From Alteromonadaceae bacterium XY-R5 (GTDB taxonomy: Bacteria; Pseudomonadota; Gammaproteobacteria; Enterobacterales; Alteromonadaceae): 64,000 bases of DNA. The position numbers and the translations under genes were made by a program. The stretch spans positions 620,001 through 684,000 of the forward strand of contig LXWE01000002.1 of the NCBI GenBank assembly GCA_001660395.1. The letters are read 5' to 3'. Within the stretch, counting starts at the first letter, position 1; each line of letters begins with the position of its first letter. The notes beneath the pieces are model-generated. The model had not been told where the DNA came from, made no database searches, and saw only the letters and a list, made by a program, of their open reading frames with translations. Of this stretch, positions 44,411 to 54,335 are shown in pieces.

Positions 44411-45589
44411 TTATTGTGGCAGCCACTTTCGTAAGAATGCCACACTACTGCCACCCATCACCTGGCGAATGTTGTCTTCACTCACATTCAAATCCAGCAA
44501 TGCCTGCGTAATGGCAGCTATTTTATCAGCACTGATGGCCTCAACACTGCCATCCCAGTCTGCGCCTAAGGCGACATGATCCGCACCGATTAACTCAATC
44601 CCATATTTGATCGAAGAAGCAATGGCGGCCGGAGTGTCGCCACAGGCGGCGGGCTTCCAATAACCAATGCCAATTAAGCCACCTTTCGCCGCAATGGCTT
44701 TCATCAGGCTATCGTCAATATTTCGCGGGCCGGGACAATGTCCTTCAAAGCCCGTGTGTGACACGACAATGCCACCGTCAATGAAACTGAGTACTTCCGC
44801 AACACCTTGTTCTGAAAAGTGCGCCAGGTCGATAATTATGCCTTTTTTACGCATTTTGACTACCGCTTCTCGGCCGAAATCCGTCAGTCCGGCCTGGTCA
44901 ACACCATGTAATGAACTACCTAATTCGTTGTCAAAGAAATGGGTCAAACCGATCATGCGATACCCTGCATCCCACATCACATCAATATTGTCTAAATTAC
45001 CTTCCAGCGGATGAGCCCCCTCCATACCTAACAGAGCTCCGGTAATATCTTTACCTTCTGTGCGGCCTGTCAGCACGGTTTCAAGATCGTTTTTGCTGGT
45101 AATGAAATGAAGCTTACCCTGACTTTTGTCAGCAAATTCATGTAGCTTTTCGGCCTGATAAAGGGCGCGTTGTTTCAAACTGGCCCAGGTGTTAATAGGC
45201 CAGCCTTCTACAATGGCTAATTTGGTAATGTTGTCGCTGGTCGCTTCATTGCGTTCAAAATTCAAATGATTGGGTGCCTTAGTTACTGTGGTAAACATTT
45301 GCAGTGCCACATTACCTAAATGCATTTTGGGTAAGTCGACATGTCCATGATCGTGTGCCACTAGTAAATTTCTATTCCACATCAGGGTATCCGCATGCCA
45401 GTCCATAATGGTTAATGACTGGTGCAATGTGTTTGCCTGTTCACTGACGTGATATCCGGCAGAGGCATGAGGAGGGTAGGTGTTTTGTTTGCGATCAATA
45501 AAATCGGGTAAGAAAAGTCTGACACCGATATAAATAATCACCAGCAAGGTAACGAGGGTAAGCAAAGTTATTCTTATCATTTTTTTCAC
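44411..45589 (-). CDS. Membrane dipeptidase, peptidase family M19
   Basis: 392 residues. An N-terminal membrane anchor (LLTLVTLLVIIYIGVRLFL) is followed by the M19 barrel: MDWHADTLMWN has the HxD zinc ligands, GMEGAHPLEGN the bridging Glu, and HTGFEGHCPGPRNIDD further ligands. It cleaves dipeptides, including those with D-residues at the second position, in the periplasm. Diverges from the TonB receptor gene, suggesting a joint role in peptide uptake. Confidence 0.88.
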   Translation of the reverse strand: MKKMIRITLLTLVTLLVIIYIGVRLFLPDFIDRKQNTYPPHASAGYHVSEQANTLHQSLTIMDWHADTLMWNRNLLVAHDHGHVDLPKMHLGNVALQMFTTVTKAPNHLNFERNEATSDNITKLAIVEGWPINTWASLKQRALYQAEKLHEFADKSQGKLHFITSKNDLETVLTGRTEGKDITGALLGMEGAHPLEGNLDNIDVMWDAGYRMIGLTHFFDNELGSSLHGVDQAGLTDFGREAVVKMRKKGIIIDLAHFSEQGVAEVLSFIDGGIVVSHTGFEGHCPGPRNIDDSLMKAIAAKGGLIGIGYWKPAACGDTPAAIASSIKYGIELIGADHVALGADWDGSVEAISADKIAAITQALLDLNVSEDNIRQVMGGSSVAFLRKWLPQ

Positions 45590-45833
45590 GAGCGAAGTCC
45601 CTGTAAATAAGTCCGTGTGACTATAAATAATTCCGCGTTGGGCATCTCATATCTTCTGCTCATCACCCCATAAACGCAGGGTATATTCTAACGCATTCTG
45701 GTCATTTTGAGACATAACCCTTTGTTGTCATAAAAGGATAAAAAATGTGTCAGGTGATGATCATTTAACCTTGTTAAACAATCTGTTGTGAAAAACACAC
45801 TTACACAACAGCACAGTTTTACAAGGAACAAAA

Positions 45834-48162
45834 ATGAAATACATAGGATTCAGTTTAGTGGCGGCAGGCGTGTCATCTGCTTTCGCATTTGTTGCTGCAG
45901 CCGATGAAGCCACTCAGTCAACGCCATCTGATCTTGAAACCATCATTGTCGTCGGAAAAAGTGTTTCGTATGCCAATAACCTGGCGTCAGCATACTATGC
46001 TAAAACAGCAATCCAGCATGACCAGTGTTTTGGCGGTAATAGACAATATTCCCGGTGTACTGATCAATGAAGGCGATACCTTTGGCAGCGATGACTGGTC
46101 AACGACCGTCTCCATTCGAGGATTTCAAATCAGTTTAGATGAACAGCAAGTAGGTATCACCGTAGATGGTATTGCTAACGGCAACTCAAACTATGGCGGC
46201 GGTGCCAAAGCTAACCGTTACATTGATACCGAAAACTTAAAAGGAGTAGAAGTATCCCAGGGGACGTCCGATATAGCCTCTCGCTCTAACGAAGGATTAG
46301 GCGGAACACTCAATTTTACGACCATCGATCCGGAAGATAAACACTCGGTATTATTCAGCGCGACACAGGGAAGTTTTGATGCCCACAAGTATTTTACCAG
46401 GGTCAACACGGGTGATTTAGGCGCAGATACCCGGGCATGGTTTAGCATTTCAAGCAGCCAAAGTAGCGACTGGATGCAGCAGGCGGCAGAGAATACACGG
46501 GACCATTTTGCGGCAAAGCTGGTGAGTGAACAGGATATCGCAAAAATTACGGCTTACGTCTCTTATGACGATGTGCATGAAGATAACTATCAACGCGTAA
46601 CCCTAGACCAGTTTGCACAAAATCCACAATGGGATGGCTTAACCGATGAATGGACTGGCAATCCTTATGTTGATCAGGTTTATCGTCGAGGCTGGTCAAC
46701 CCTGCGTGAAAATACCTTTGCATATTTATCTGCGGATTTTCAGGTCGCCACGGTTGATGTGCATACCAATGTGTATTATCACCATAACAAAGGACGCGGG
46801 GACTGGATCCCACCTTATTTGGTAGATGTGACGGATGATCAGGGAGGCAGTGAATCTGAACTGGTTAGCGGTAATACGGTATATGGCGGTAGTGCATTAG
46901 GTTCACTGTATTTTGTTGACGCCAATGGCAATGCATTAACTGCCGATGCGGATTGCACGTCTTCGATTACCTTCCCATACGGAGGAGCTGGCGCGGAATA
47001 TGATGCAGCTTGCTACGCTAGTAATGCGATTCCGGTTGGATCTTATCGTCATACTCACTACAAAAAAGAACGTAAAGGCTTCAATTTAGATGCCAGTTGG
47101 ATGCTCCAGCTTGAGCAATTAGAAAATACCGTACGTGGTGGTATGTGGATAGAGGACTATCAACGTGATGAGTCCCGTGACTGGCATAAAATCATCGATT
47201 CTGAAGTTGGCTATGAATACGACCATACGCCTTACTGGGTGCAGTATGACCGTTCTTACCCAGTTGATACCACCATGTTCTATTTAGAAGACACCTTAGT
47301 GTTGGGCGATGTAGCCGTGCGTGTTGGGGCCAAGAAGTTTTTAGTCGATCTGGAACGCAACGATAATTTCACCGCTGAGCACATGGATGTAAATTCCGAC
47401 TCAGATACTTTACTCAGTGCTGGTTTGGTGTGGCATACACCGTTAGAAGGACTGGAGTTGTTCACAGGCTATGCTGAAAACTTTGCCGCGATTAAAGATG
47501 AAGTGTTAGAGCGAGATGCCTCAGCATTGACGGACATTGCGCCCGAAACAGCCGATAACCTGGATGTTGGCATTCGCTACAATACAAATTGGCTAAGTGC
47601 CAGCCTGACCTGGTACAGCATCGATTTTGACAATCGCCTGACGTATATCTCTGCCGATTCTGATGCGGGAATTGATTATCTTGTCGGTACCAACGGTGCT
47701 TATATCAATACAGGCGGGATTGAATCTGAGGGGATTGAAGCGGCAGTCAATATTGAGGCCACAGATGCACTAAGCGTATATATCTCTTATACCAATAATG
47801 ATTCAACTTATGTGGATGGTTCGGTCAGCTATCCGGCAGGTAATACGGTATTTGGATCAGTTGAAGAGATGGCCGTTGTTTCACTTGATTGGCAACAAGA
47901 CAATCTGAGCACCGGTTTATCGAATAAATACGTAGGTAAACGTTGGATGGATCCTGCCAATAGTCAGCGTATTGATGATTATCTTGTCAGTGATTTGTAC
48001 ATAGGAGCCGAGTTTGAAAAGCCAGGTTTACCAAAACTGTCTCTGCGGTTAACCGTCAATAACCTGTTTGATAAGCGTTATATCGGCGGTGTTGCAGGCG
48101 GTTGGGGCGGCTGGTTAGGTGCTGCACGTACCACCAGTTTACAATTGTCGGGTCAGTTCTAG
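45834..48162 (+). pseudogene. TonB-dependent receptor with frameshift near the plug
   Basis: Signal peptide and N-terminus (MKYIGFSLVAAGVSSAFAFVAAADEA, then SYANNLASAYYAKTAIQ) are in one frame to about 46017; the plug and barrel (MTSVLAVIDNIPGVLIN, VSIRGFQISLDEQQVGITVDGI, ... ending TSLQLSGQF) are in the next frame from about 46018. One extra base, or two missing, between AIQ and MTSV separates them. The remaining 2.1 kb is open with a normal C-terminal Phe, so the mutation is recent or a sequencing error. A TonB receptor imports a specific ligand across the outer membrane. Confidence 0.85.
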
Positions 48163-48170
48163 GGTGTAAA

Positions 48171-48403
48171 GACCTGCCCATAAATGGGCAGGTCCCAGGC
48201 TGTTGACAAACTACAGCGCTCTAAATTTCGTTGTTAAAAGCCTTTTCAAAATCCTCATTTACTCTGTGTAAACTCCGGTTTTTCAAAGGCTTTTGCCTAG
48301 AACTTTATTCGCTCGTGACGTTTGTAAACACCCTGCAGAGTAATAAATCTTAAAATCAGGGACTTTATCGTCACTCTGAGACCTGCCCATAAATGGGCAG
48401 GTC
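48171..48403. repeat. Palindrome-flanked repeat module
   Basis: Two identical 24-bp palindromes (stem GACCTGCCCAT, AA loop) at 48171-48194 and 48380-48403 bracket 185 bp. The inside has a broad inverted repeat with arms near AAAAGCCTTTTCAAAA and TTTTTCAAAGGCTTTT and the phrase GCGCTCTAAATTTCG, which resembles a dispersed intergenic repeat I recall from alteromonads and vibrios. Confidence 0.7.
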
Positions 48404-48428
48404 CGTTATTCTGTGCTGCCGTTGGCGG

Positions 48429-49538
48429 CTAGTGCTTTTTTTCTACGCTGTTCTTAATTTCCACCTCAAGCTGGTTGAGCATATCCACCACCTTGCTGCT
48501 GGCGCTTTCCATTATGTCCAACTGTTTTAACATTCTGGCTGAATCCTTATCATGAATACATTGCAACGCTTGTTTGCCGGCTTCGTGCACTTGTTTATGA
48601 GGTTGTTCCAGGTTACGAAATGCGGACAAGTGTGCATAAAGTTTGTTGCCGTCACCTTGGTAAAACCATTTGCCTAAGCGACATTGGGTATGACTGGCAA
48701 AATCATCAGCGGTTTTCTTTAACTCACCACGTATGGTTTTGTACACATCGGCTTTCCAGATAATGTGATCAAGTTTCACTGTTTGTACAAACGTCGATGC
48801 GCTTACCAAAGATACGGCTCTGGCCATGCTGGAGGATAACTGCGCCAATTGGGTCACTGAGCCTTGTACTTGTTCGGCGGTTTGCGCAATACGCTGGGTT
48901 TGCTCCTGACTATGACTGACGCCTTGATAAACCTGGGCGGTATGCTGGCGGGTTTGCGCGGTGAGGTTGGCGATTTGCTCAGACGCTTCGGAGGAACGGG
49001 ATGCTAACTCTCGAACTTCGCCAGCTACCACCGCAAAGCCTCGTCCTTGTTCGCCGGCGCGAGCTGCCTCGATGGCAGCATTAAGGGCGAGTAAGTTGGT
49101 TTGATCTGAGATAGAACTGATTTGTGACACAAACGCTTCAATATCCGTAGATGACGTATTGAGTTTTTCCATCACCCCCAATACTTCATCGGAGCGCGCC
49201 GCAAGTTCAATTAAGGTGGTTAAACAGCTTTGTAACAGAGTACTCATGTCGTGAAAGCTGGTAAGAAAGGTTTCCAATGTATGTTGTTCTTCGGCAATTT
49301 CCGTAGCAGAGCGAGCGAGATCCTGACGCACGGCATCTAACATACCTTGGGATTGGATAAAGTTGGAGACTACCTGGCGCTCATCATGTACCTTTTGCGC
49401 GAGATCTGCCGCGTCTGACAGTGCCTTTTCCAACAAGAGATGTTGTTCATCAGCAAGTTGCTCGGATGCCTGACATTTGGCTTCCAACTGGGCAATTTTT
49501 GTTTCTAAGTCCTTCACCTTGTTGTATCGACGTAACAT
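48429..49538 (-). CDS. Cytoplasmic CZB-domain chemoreceptor
   Basis: 369 residues with no membrane helix. A coiled coil leads into a signalling domain ([34 protein letters not shown]), then a C-terminal CZB zinc-binding domain: [29 protein letters not shown] and a final [16 protein letters not shown] supply His, Cys, His, His. CZB receptors sense zinc or hypochlorous acid in the cytoplasm. It is oriented toward the repeat module. Confidence 0.9.
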   Translation of the reverse strand: MLRRYNKVKDLETKIAQLEAKCQASEQLADEQHLLLEKALSDAADLAQKVHDERQVVSNFIQSQGMLDAVRQDLARSATEIAEEQHTLETFLTSFHDMSTLLQSCLTTLIELAARSDEVLGVMEKLNTSSTDIEAFVSQISSISDQTNLLALNAAIEAARAGEQGRGFAVVAGEVRELASRSSEASEQIANLTAQTRQHTAQVYQGVSHSQEQTQRIAQTAEQVQGSVTQLAQLSSSMARAVSLVSASTFVQTVKLDHIIWKADVYKTIRGELKKTADDFASHTQCRLGKWFYQGDGNKLYAHLSAFRNLEQPHKQVHEAGKQALQCIHDKDSARMLKQLDIMESASSKVVDMLNQLEVEIKNSVEKKH

Positions 49539-49716
49539 GGCAATTCCCTCGCGGTGGTGGTAATCAGGCTAAGTATAGTTACAAATGGAAAATATTTTGC
49601 GCGTAAACCTGTGTTGCCAGATGGAATTTAAGCTGGTCTTATAGGTCAATAAACAGATAACCGGATAATTTGTTGCTGTCTGGGTACAGCCAGCACCTTA
49701 GCGTTAGGGAGCGCAA

Positions 49717-50322
49717 TTGTTAGAATTTCACCAAATGAGTTTGGCCTTTGAAAACCGCTGTATTTTTAACGCATTTTCGTTATCCATCGATGAACCCAGA
49801 ATATTGCTTACCGGCGCTAACGGTAGCGGTAAAACCACCTTACTGATGTTGGCGGCAGGGTTGCTTTCACCCAATGAAGGCAGGGTGACCTTTAATGGTC
49901 AGTTGGTTGATAGCGTCAATGCTAAACGCAATATTGGTATTAGCGCGAATAAAGTGCTGCTACCGGAATTTATGACGGTGCAGGCGTTGCTGGAATTTCA
50001 CTGTGGCCAGTTTCAATGTGAGCTGGACAAAGAATGGTTGTAGCGTTTTGGGTTGCATGAATACTGGCATACCCGACTCGGAGATTTATCTTTGGGCAAC
50101 AGTAAAAAGCTCAGTCTGCTAACGGCTATGATGCATCAGCCTAAATTGTTGTTGCTGGATGAACCTACAAATGGCCTGGATGAACAGGCCAAGCTGGCGC
50201 TGAATCTGCTGATAAGCGAATACCCGGGGCAAATTATTATTGCCAGCCATGAAGCCGTCGCCGCTGAGGATAAGCAGGTGCGGCATATTCACCTGAGTCG
50301 GACTGAGCCGGTTGTCCCATGA
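49717..50322 (+). pseudogene. ABC ATPase interrupted by an in-frame amber codon
   Basis: One frame holds a complete ABC ATPase except for a TAG at 50041-50043. The first part has Walker A TGANGSGKTTL; the second part has the signature LSLGNSKKLSLL and Walker B LLLLDEP. TAG probably replaced CAG (Gln). Start is TTG with AGGGAG upstream. It overlaps the permease gene by 4 bp. Two truncated halves are unlikely to work alone unless the stop is suppressed. Confidence 0.85.
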
Positions 50323-51452
50323 GTTACTGGCAGTTCAGGCTTGGCATTTATCGTCGCGAATTACATAACTGGCTGGAAAGCCTAAAGCAAATCAGTTTGG
50401 GTCTAGCGTCACTTTTTCCACTGGCATTACCCGCACTGGCGCTAATACCACTGTTGGCCCTCGGCGTGCTGGTAGACACTGATAGCGACAACAGTGTTTA
50501 CCTCAATACCCTGTGGGGGTATTTGTTGCTGTTAAGCTGCTGGATGCTGGTGCAGCGAGAAGGCATTCTTGCCAGTCGTTACGCTGATTATGATGCCAGC
50601 TTGCCTGTTAGTCAGCGGACACGCCAGTGGACCGAGCTGGGCGTGTTGCTGGTGGCGGCACATGTATTTGTGCTGGGGCCTTTGTTGCTGCTGATCATTA
50701 TGTTGGTGAGTAAAGCTGAACAAATCTGGTATTTGCCTTTAACGATGACAGCTGAGGCATTATTACCAGCCACAGGCCTGCTGGTGCTTGCCAGTTATTA
50801 TGCCATCAATGTTGTATCAAGGCGCTGTCTACCCTGGTTGAGCTTATTGCTGGTGCCGATGGTGGCGGTTAACGTTGCAGATGCACTGGTAAAAGCACAA
50901 TGGCTGGTGATTTGGCTTGGTGCCATCCTTATAGAGCGTGTTATTCCATTACCAAAAATGCCCACAGTATCGGGCCGTAAAGGGCTTTGGGCGTTTTATT
51001 GGCAAGCACAGTTGGAAGCGCCAAGGCCAGAGATATTTCGTGGCGTTGCCTTACTGCTGCTAATTATTCTGGCCGGTATCTACTTTCATGGTGTGAATAT
51101 CGAGGTGCAGAGTTTTGTTAGCTATACCCTGAGTTTTATCGCGGCTATGTTAGTTGGTACCAATTTGCGACCCCTCATATCGCTTCGTCAACGCTATGGG
51201 TATTACCTGGCGAGCATGCCGCTATCACACAATCAGCAAATGGGTTTAACCATTGGGTTTGCGGGATTATTAGCATTGCCAGCATTAGGACTGCTGACTT
51301 TGGCAGGGTTGTTTCAAGGGCCGCAGTGGGGGCTTTTCTTGCTAACCTACGCGGCTACTCAATTCGGTCTTGTGCGTTTTCCAAGGTATTTTCTTGCCGC
51401 ACCCGTCAGTATGGCAGCGATACTTTTTGCTGGGCTCGAACTTTTCGGGTGA
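50319..51452 (+). CDS. ABC-2 type permease-like membrane protein
   Basis: 377 residues, about ten membrane helices (for example LASLFPLALPALALIPLLALGVLV). The ATG overlaps the stop of the broken ATPase gene, so it is its partner. Its own frame is intact. Without an active ATPase it may be non-functional or use another ATPase. Confidence 0.75.
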   Translation: MSYWQFRLGIYRRELHNWLESLKQISLGLASLFPLALPALALIPLLALGVLVDTDSDNSVYLNTLWGYLLLLSCWMLVQREGILASRYADYDASLPVSQRTRQWTELGVLLVAAHVFVLGPLLLLIIMLVSKAEQIWYLPLTMTAEALLPATGLLVLASYYAINVVSRRCLPWLSLLLVPMVAVNVADALVKAQWLVIWLGAILIERVIPLPKMPTVSGRKGLWAFYWQAQLEAPRPEIFRGVALLLLIILAGIYFHGVNIEVQSFVSYTLSFIAAMLVGTNLRPLISLRQRYGYYLASMPLSHNQQMGLTIGFAGLLALPALGLLTLAGLFQGPQWGLFLLTYAATQFGLVRFPRYFLAAPVSMAAILFAGLELFG

Positions 51453-51776
51453 AGAAGCGATCTTTACCTGATGTCCTTGTTTTTTATTCTGGGTGCCTGG
51501 ATGCTCTGTTTCGCGCGTTTGCTGAGTGTGCTGGGGCGCAGGATAAAACGCCCCCGCGAACAGCGTGCAGGCGGCGAAGCCAATAAACAGCTGATATAGA
51601 AAGTGCTGACAATATGCCATAACGGATTTCTCGAATGCTGTCCCTGAAACTGAAACGGACTGCCACTTTCCATCACGGCTTAGTGAGCTTAGGAAAGTAA
51701 GAGGCATTCAGCCATTGATTTGATCAATGGCTGATATGAGCACAGGAAATACTGAGAAAAGGGACGAGAAGGGGGC
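51453..51776. other. Intergenic region with a tiny frame and a palindrome
   Basis: A 42-codon frame at 51471-51599 (MSLFFILGAWMLCFARLLS then a basic tail) looks like a small membrane protein but has no clear ribosome binding site. A perfect 12-bp stem TCAGCCATTGAT/ATCAATGGCTGA at 51708-51734 sits between the convergent genes and lacks a T-run. Confidence 0.35.
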
Positions 51777-53141
51777 TTACATCACTTTCGAAAAACGTTG
51801 ACGCTGATCTTCATGATGGGCGTAAGCATCAAACGCCATCGCAATATTACGTACCAGTAAGCGGGCTTTGTCGCTGATACGAATGTACTTATCATTCACA
51901 CTGACCAATCCATCCCGAATAAAAGGCACTAAACGGCCAAGAGCATCGGCGAAATATTCATTAAAGCGAATGCCAAAATCCCGCTCTACTTCGGCAATAT
52001 TCACCCGGCTGTTGCACATAATGTCTTTGATGATGCCGGCACGGATAATGTCGTCGTTGGTTAACAGCACGCCTTTGGCCAGCGCATGGTCCTTTTCATC
52101 CAGACTGACATAATAGTCTTTCAGCTCTTTGTGGTTTTGACTAAAGGTGTTACCAATGGCGCTAATGCTGGACACACCCAGGCCTAATAAATCGCACTCG
52201 CCTAGAGTGGTGTAGCCCTGAAAGTTGCGGTGCAGGTTACCGGCTTTTTGCGCTTTAGCTAATTCGTCTGTGGGCTGGGCAAAGTGGTCCATGCCGATAA
52301 ACTCATAACCGGCGCGGGTCAGGGTATCAATGGCCTGAAACATCAGCTGGGACTTGGTTTCTGCATCGGGCAGCCACTCATCACGAATTTTTCTTTGGGC
52401 CGCAAAACGACTCGGTAAGTGAGCGTAGCTAAACAGGGATAATCGCTCCGGCATCATGGTTAATACCTGATCCAGTGTGGTGGCGAAGGTTTGGCGGTTT
52501 TGCCAGGGCAGGCCGTAAATCAGATCCAGATTGACGGAACTAAAGCCCAGTTGTTTGGCTCTTTCTACCAGCGAGGCAACAAACTCGGTACTTTGCACCC
52601 GATTAATGGCCTGCTGTACTTTGGTGTCAGTATCCTGCACGCCAATGCTTATTCGGTTAAAGCCGACATGACGAAGATGATCGAGATAATCCAGTGAGAT
52701 ACGACGGGGATCAATTTCAATCCCGAACTCCGCATCCAGCATCACACAAAAATGTTTGCGCAGCATGCTCATCAGGCGGTTCATTTGCAGTGGCGATAAG
52801 AAACTCGGTGTGCCGCCACCCAGGTGTACCTGTCTGACTTTATAATGACGGAATAATCGCGCTTGTTGTTCGATTTCCTTTTCCAGATAATCGAGATAAA
52901 TATCGGCTTTATCCTGATGACGAGTCACAATTTTATTGCAGCCACAGTAGTAACAGAGGCTGTGGCAGAAGGGGATATGAATATACAAAGACAAGTCCCG
53001 TTTGCCCGATGTCTGTACCGCATGGATAATGTCATCACGATAGAAATCTTCACTGAACGACAACGCGGTAGGATAAGAGGTGTAACGCGGTGCATTGGTG
53101 TTGTATTTTTTAATTAACGCCGGATCGATAAACTCTTGCAT
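51777..53141 (-). CDS. hemN: Oxygen-independent coproporphyrinogen III oxidase
   Basis: About 454 residues. HIPFCHSLCYYCGCNK binds the radical-SAM 4Fe-4S cluster and YTSYPTALSF is the family N-terminus. It makes protoporphyrinogen IX without oxygen. I chose the ATG at 53141, which gives MQEFIDPALIKKYN; an upstream in-frame start at 53183 adds 14 residues. TTGATCGGACGCAA at 53202-53215 partly fits an FNR box, consistent with anaerobic induction. Confidence 0.94.
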   Translation of the reverse strand: MQEFIDPALIKKYNTNAPRYTSYPTALSFSEDFYRDDIIHAVQTSGKRDLSLYIHIPFCHSLCYYCGCNKIVTRHQDKADIYLDYLEKEIEQQARLFRHYKVRQVHLGGGTPSFLSPLQMNRLMSMLRKHFCVMLDAEFGIEIDPRRISLDYLDHLRHVGFNRISIGVQDTDTKVQQAINRVQSTEFVASLVERAKQLGFSSVNLDLIYGLPWQNRQTFATTLDQVLTMMPERLSLFSYAHLPSRFAAQRKIRDEWLPDAETKSQLMFQAIDTLTRAGYEFIGMDHFAQPTDELAKAQKAGNLHRNFQGYTTLGECDLLGLGVSSISAIGNTFSQNHKELKDYYVSLDEKDHALAKGVLLTNDDIIRAGIIKDIMCNSRVNIAEVERDFGIRFNEYFADALGRLVPFIRDGLVSVNDKYIRISDKARLLVRNIAMAFDAYAHHEDQRQRFSKVM

Positions 53142-53293
53142 AGGGCCAACATTCTTTGTCTGGACATGTTGGCATTGTGGCAAAGGCGAAGCTGCAGGAC
53201 TTTGATCGGACGCAAAAAATATTCGGGTCGGTCAGTTTGTTAAGCAAATTTTTTACTGACTCCCCCTAACCTGAAAAAGACGAAAGGAGGCCT

Positions 53294-54304
53294 ATGGGCC
53301 CGGTAATGTTGGATGTGCAAGGCTATGAGCTAAGCGCAGTTGAAAAAGAAGTGTTGGATCATCCGCTTGTGGGCGGCCTGATTCTGTTTACCCGTAATTT
53401 CCATGATCAAAAGCAATTGCAGGAATTGATTGGTCAAATTCGTCACTACAGCCGTAATCAGCTGGTGCTGGCGGTGGATCACGAAGGCGGTCGGGTTCAG
53501 CGTTTTCGAGATGGGTTTAGTCTTATTCCGGCGATGGGGAAATTGATTGAACGCACCGCTGGGGACATTGATAAAGCTTCAGTTTACGCGCAGCAGTTTG
53601 GCTGGCTGATGGCAGCAGAAGTGCAGGCCTTTGATATTGATATCAGCTTCGCGCCTGTGCTGGACATTCACGGTGTCTCAGATGTGATTGGTGATCGCAG
53701 TTTTAGTCAGAAACCTGCCCAAATTGTGCAGCTGGCCAGCGCCTTTATTCGTGGTATGCATGATGCTGGTATGAAAGCCACAGGCAAGCATTTCCCGGGT
53801 CATGGCAACGTTAAAGAAGATTCCCATGTCGCCATGCCGGTGGATAAACGCAGCCGTGAAGAGATCATGAATCTGGATATGGCCATCTTTAAACAAATTC
53901 ATCAGCAGGGATTATTAGATGCGGTGATGCCGGCCCATGTGGTGTACCCGGAGGTGGATGACCTGCCAGCGGGTTTCTCATCTGTGTGGATCCGCGACAT
54001 CCTGCGTAAACAATTGGATTTTGATGGCGTGGTGTTTTCGGATGATTTATCCATGCACGGCGCATCGAAAGTCGGCAGCTATGCTGAGCGAGCAGAAATT
54101 GCCTTAAACGCCGGCTGCGATATGGTGCTTGTGTGCAATAACCCGGAGGGTGCGATTCAGGTGTTAGATAAGCTGCCTGCTCATACGCAGGGTTCAGATC
54201 GTTTACCTAAGCTGTTGAAACAGCCTACGGGTAATTATGCAGAATTGAAGAAAAGCCGTAGCTGGCATCAGGCGCAATTGGCCCTGGATGAATTTTACGC
54301 TTAG
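53294..54304 (+). CDS. nagZ: Beta-N-acetylhexosaminidase, GH3
   Basis: 336 residues with KHFPGHGNVKEDSHVAMP, the NagZ His/Asp dyad loop, and VVFSDDLSMHGA with the nucleophile Asp. It removes GlcNAc from muropeptides in peptidoglycan recycling and influences AmpC induction. AAAGGAGG precedes the ATG. Confidence 0.94.
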   Translation: MGPVMLDVQGYELSAVEKEVLDHPLVGGLILFTRNFHDQKQLQELIGQIRHYSRNQLVLAVDHEGGRVQRFRDGFSLIPAMGKLIERTAGDIDKASVYAQQFGWLMAAEVQAFDIDISFAPVLDIHGVSDVIGDRSFSQKPAQIVQLASAFIRGMHDAGMKATGKHFPGHGNVKEDSHVAMPVDKRSREEIMNLDMAIFKQIHQQGLLDAVMPAHVVYPEVDDLPAGFSSVWIRDILRKQLDFDGVVFSDDLSMHGASKVGSYAERAEIALNAGCDMVLVCNNPEGAIQVLDKLPAHTQGSDRLPKLLKQPTGNYAELKKSRSWHQAQLALDEFYA

Positions 54305-54335
54305 GCAGACTGACTTGATTGCTTAGAGAGGAGTT

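Noticed and set aside
51471-51599. 42-codon membrane peptide gene
   Set aside because: No ribosome binding site and no coupling with the preceding stop; kept only as a possibility in the intergenic entry.
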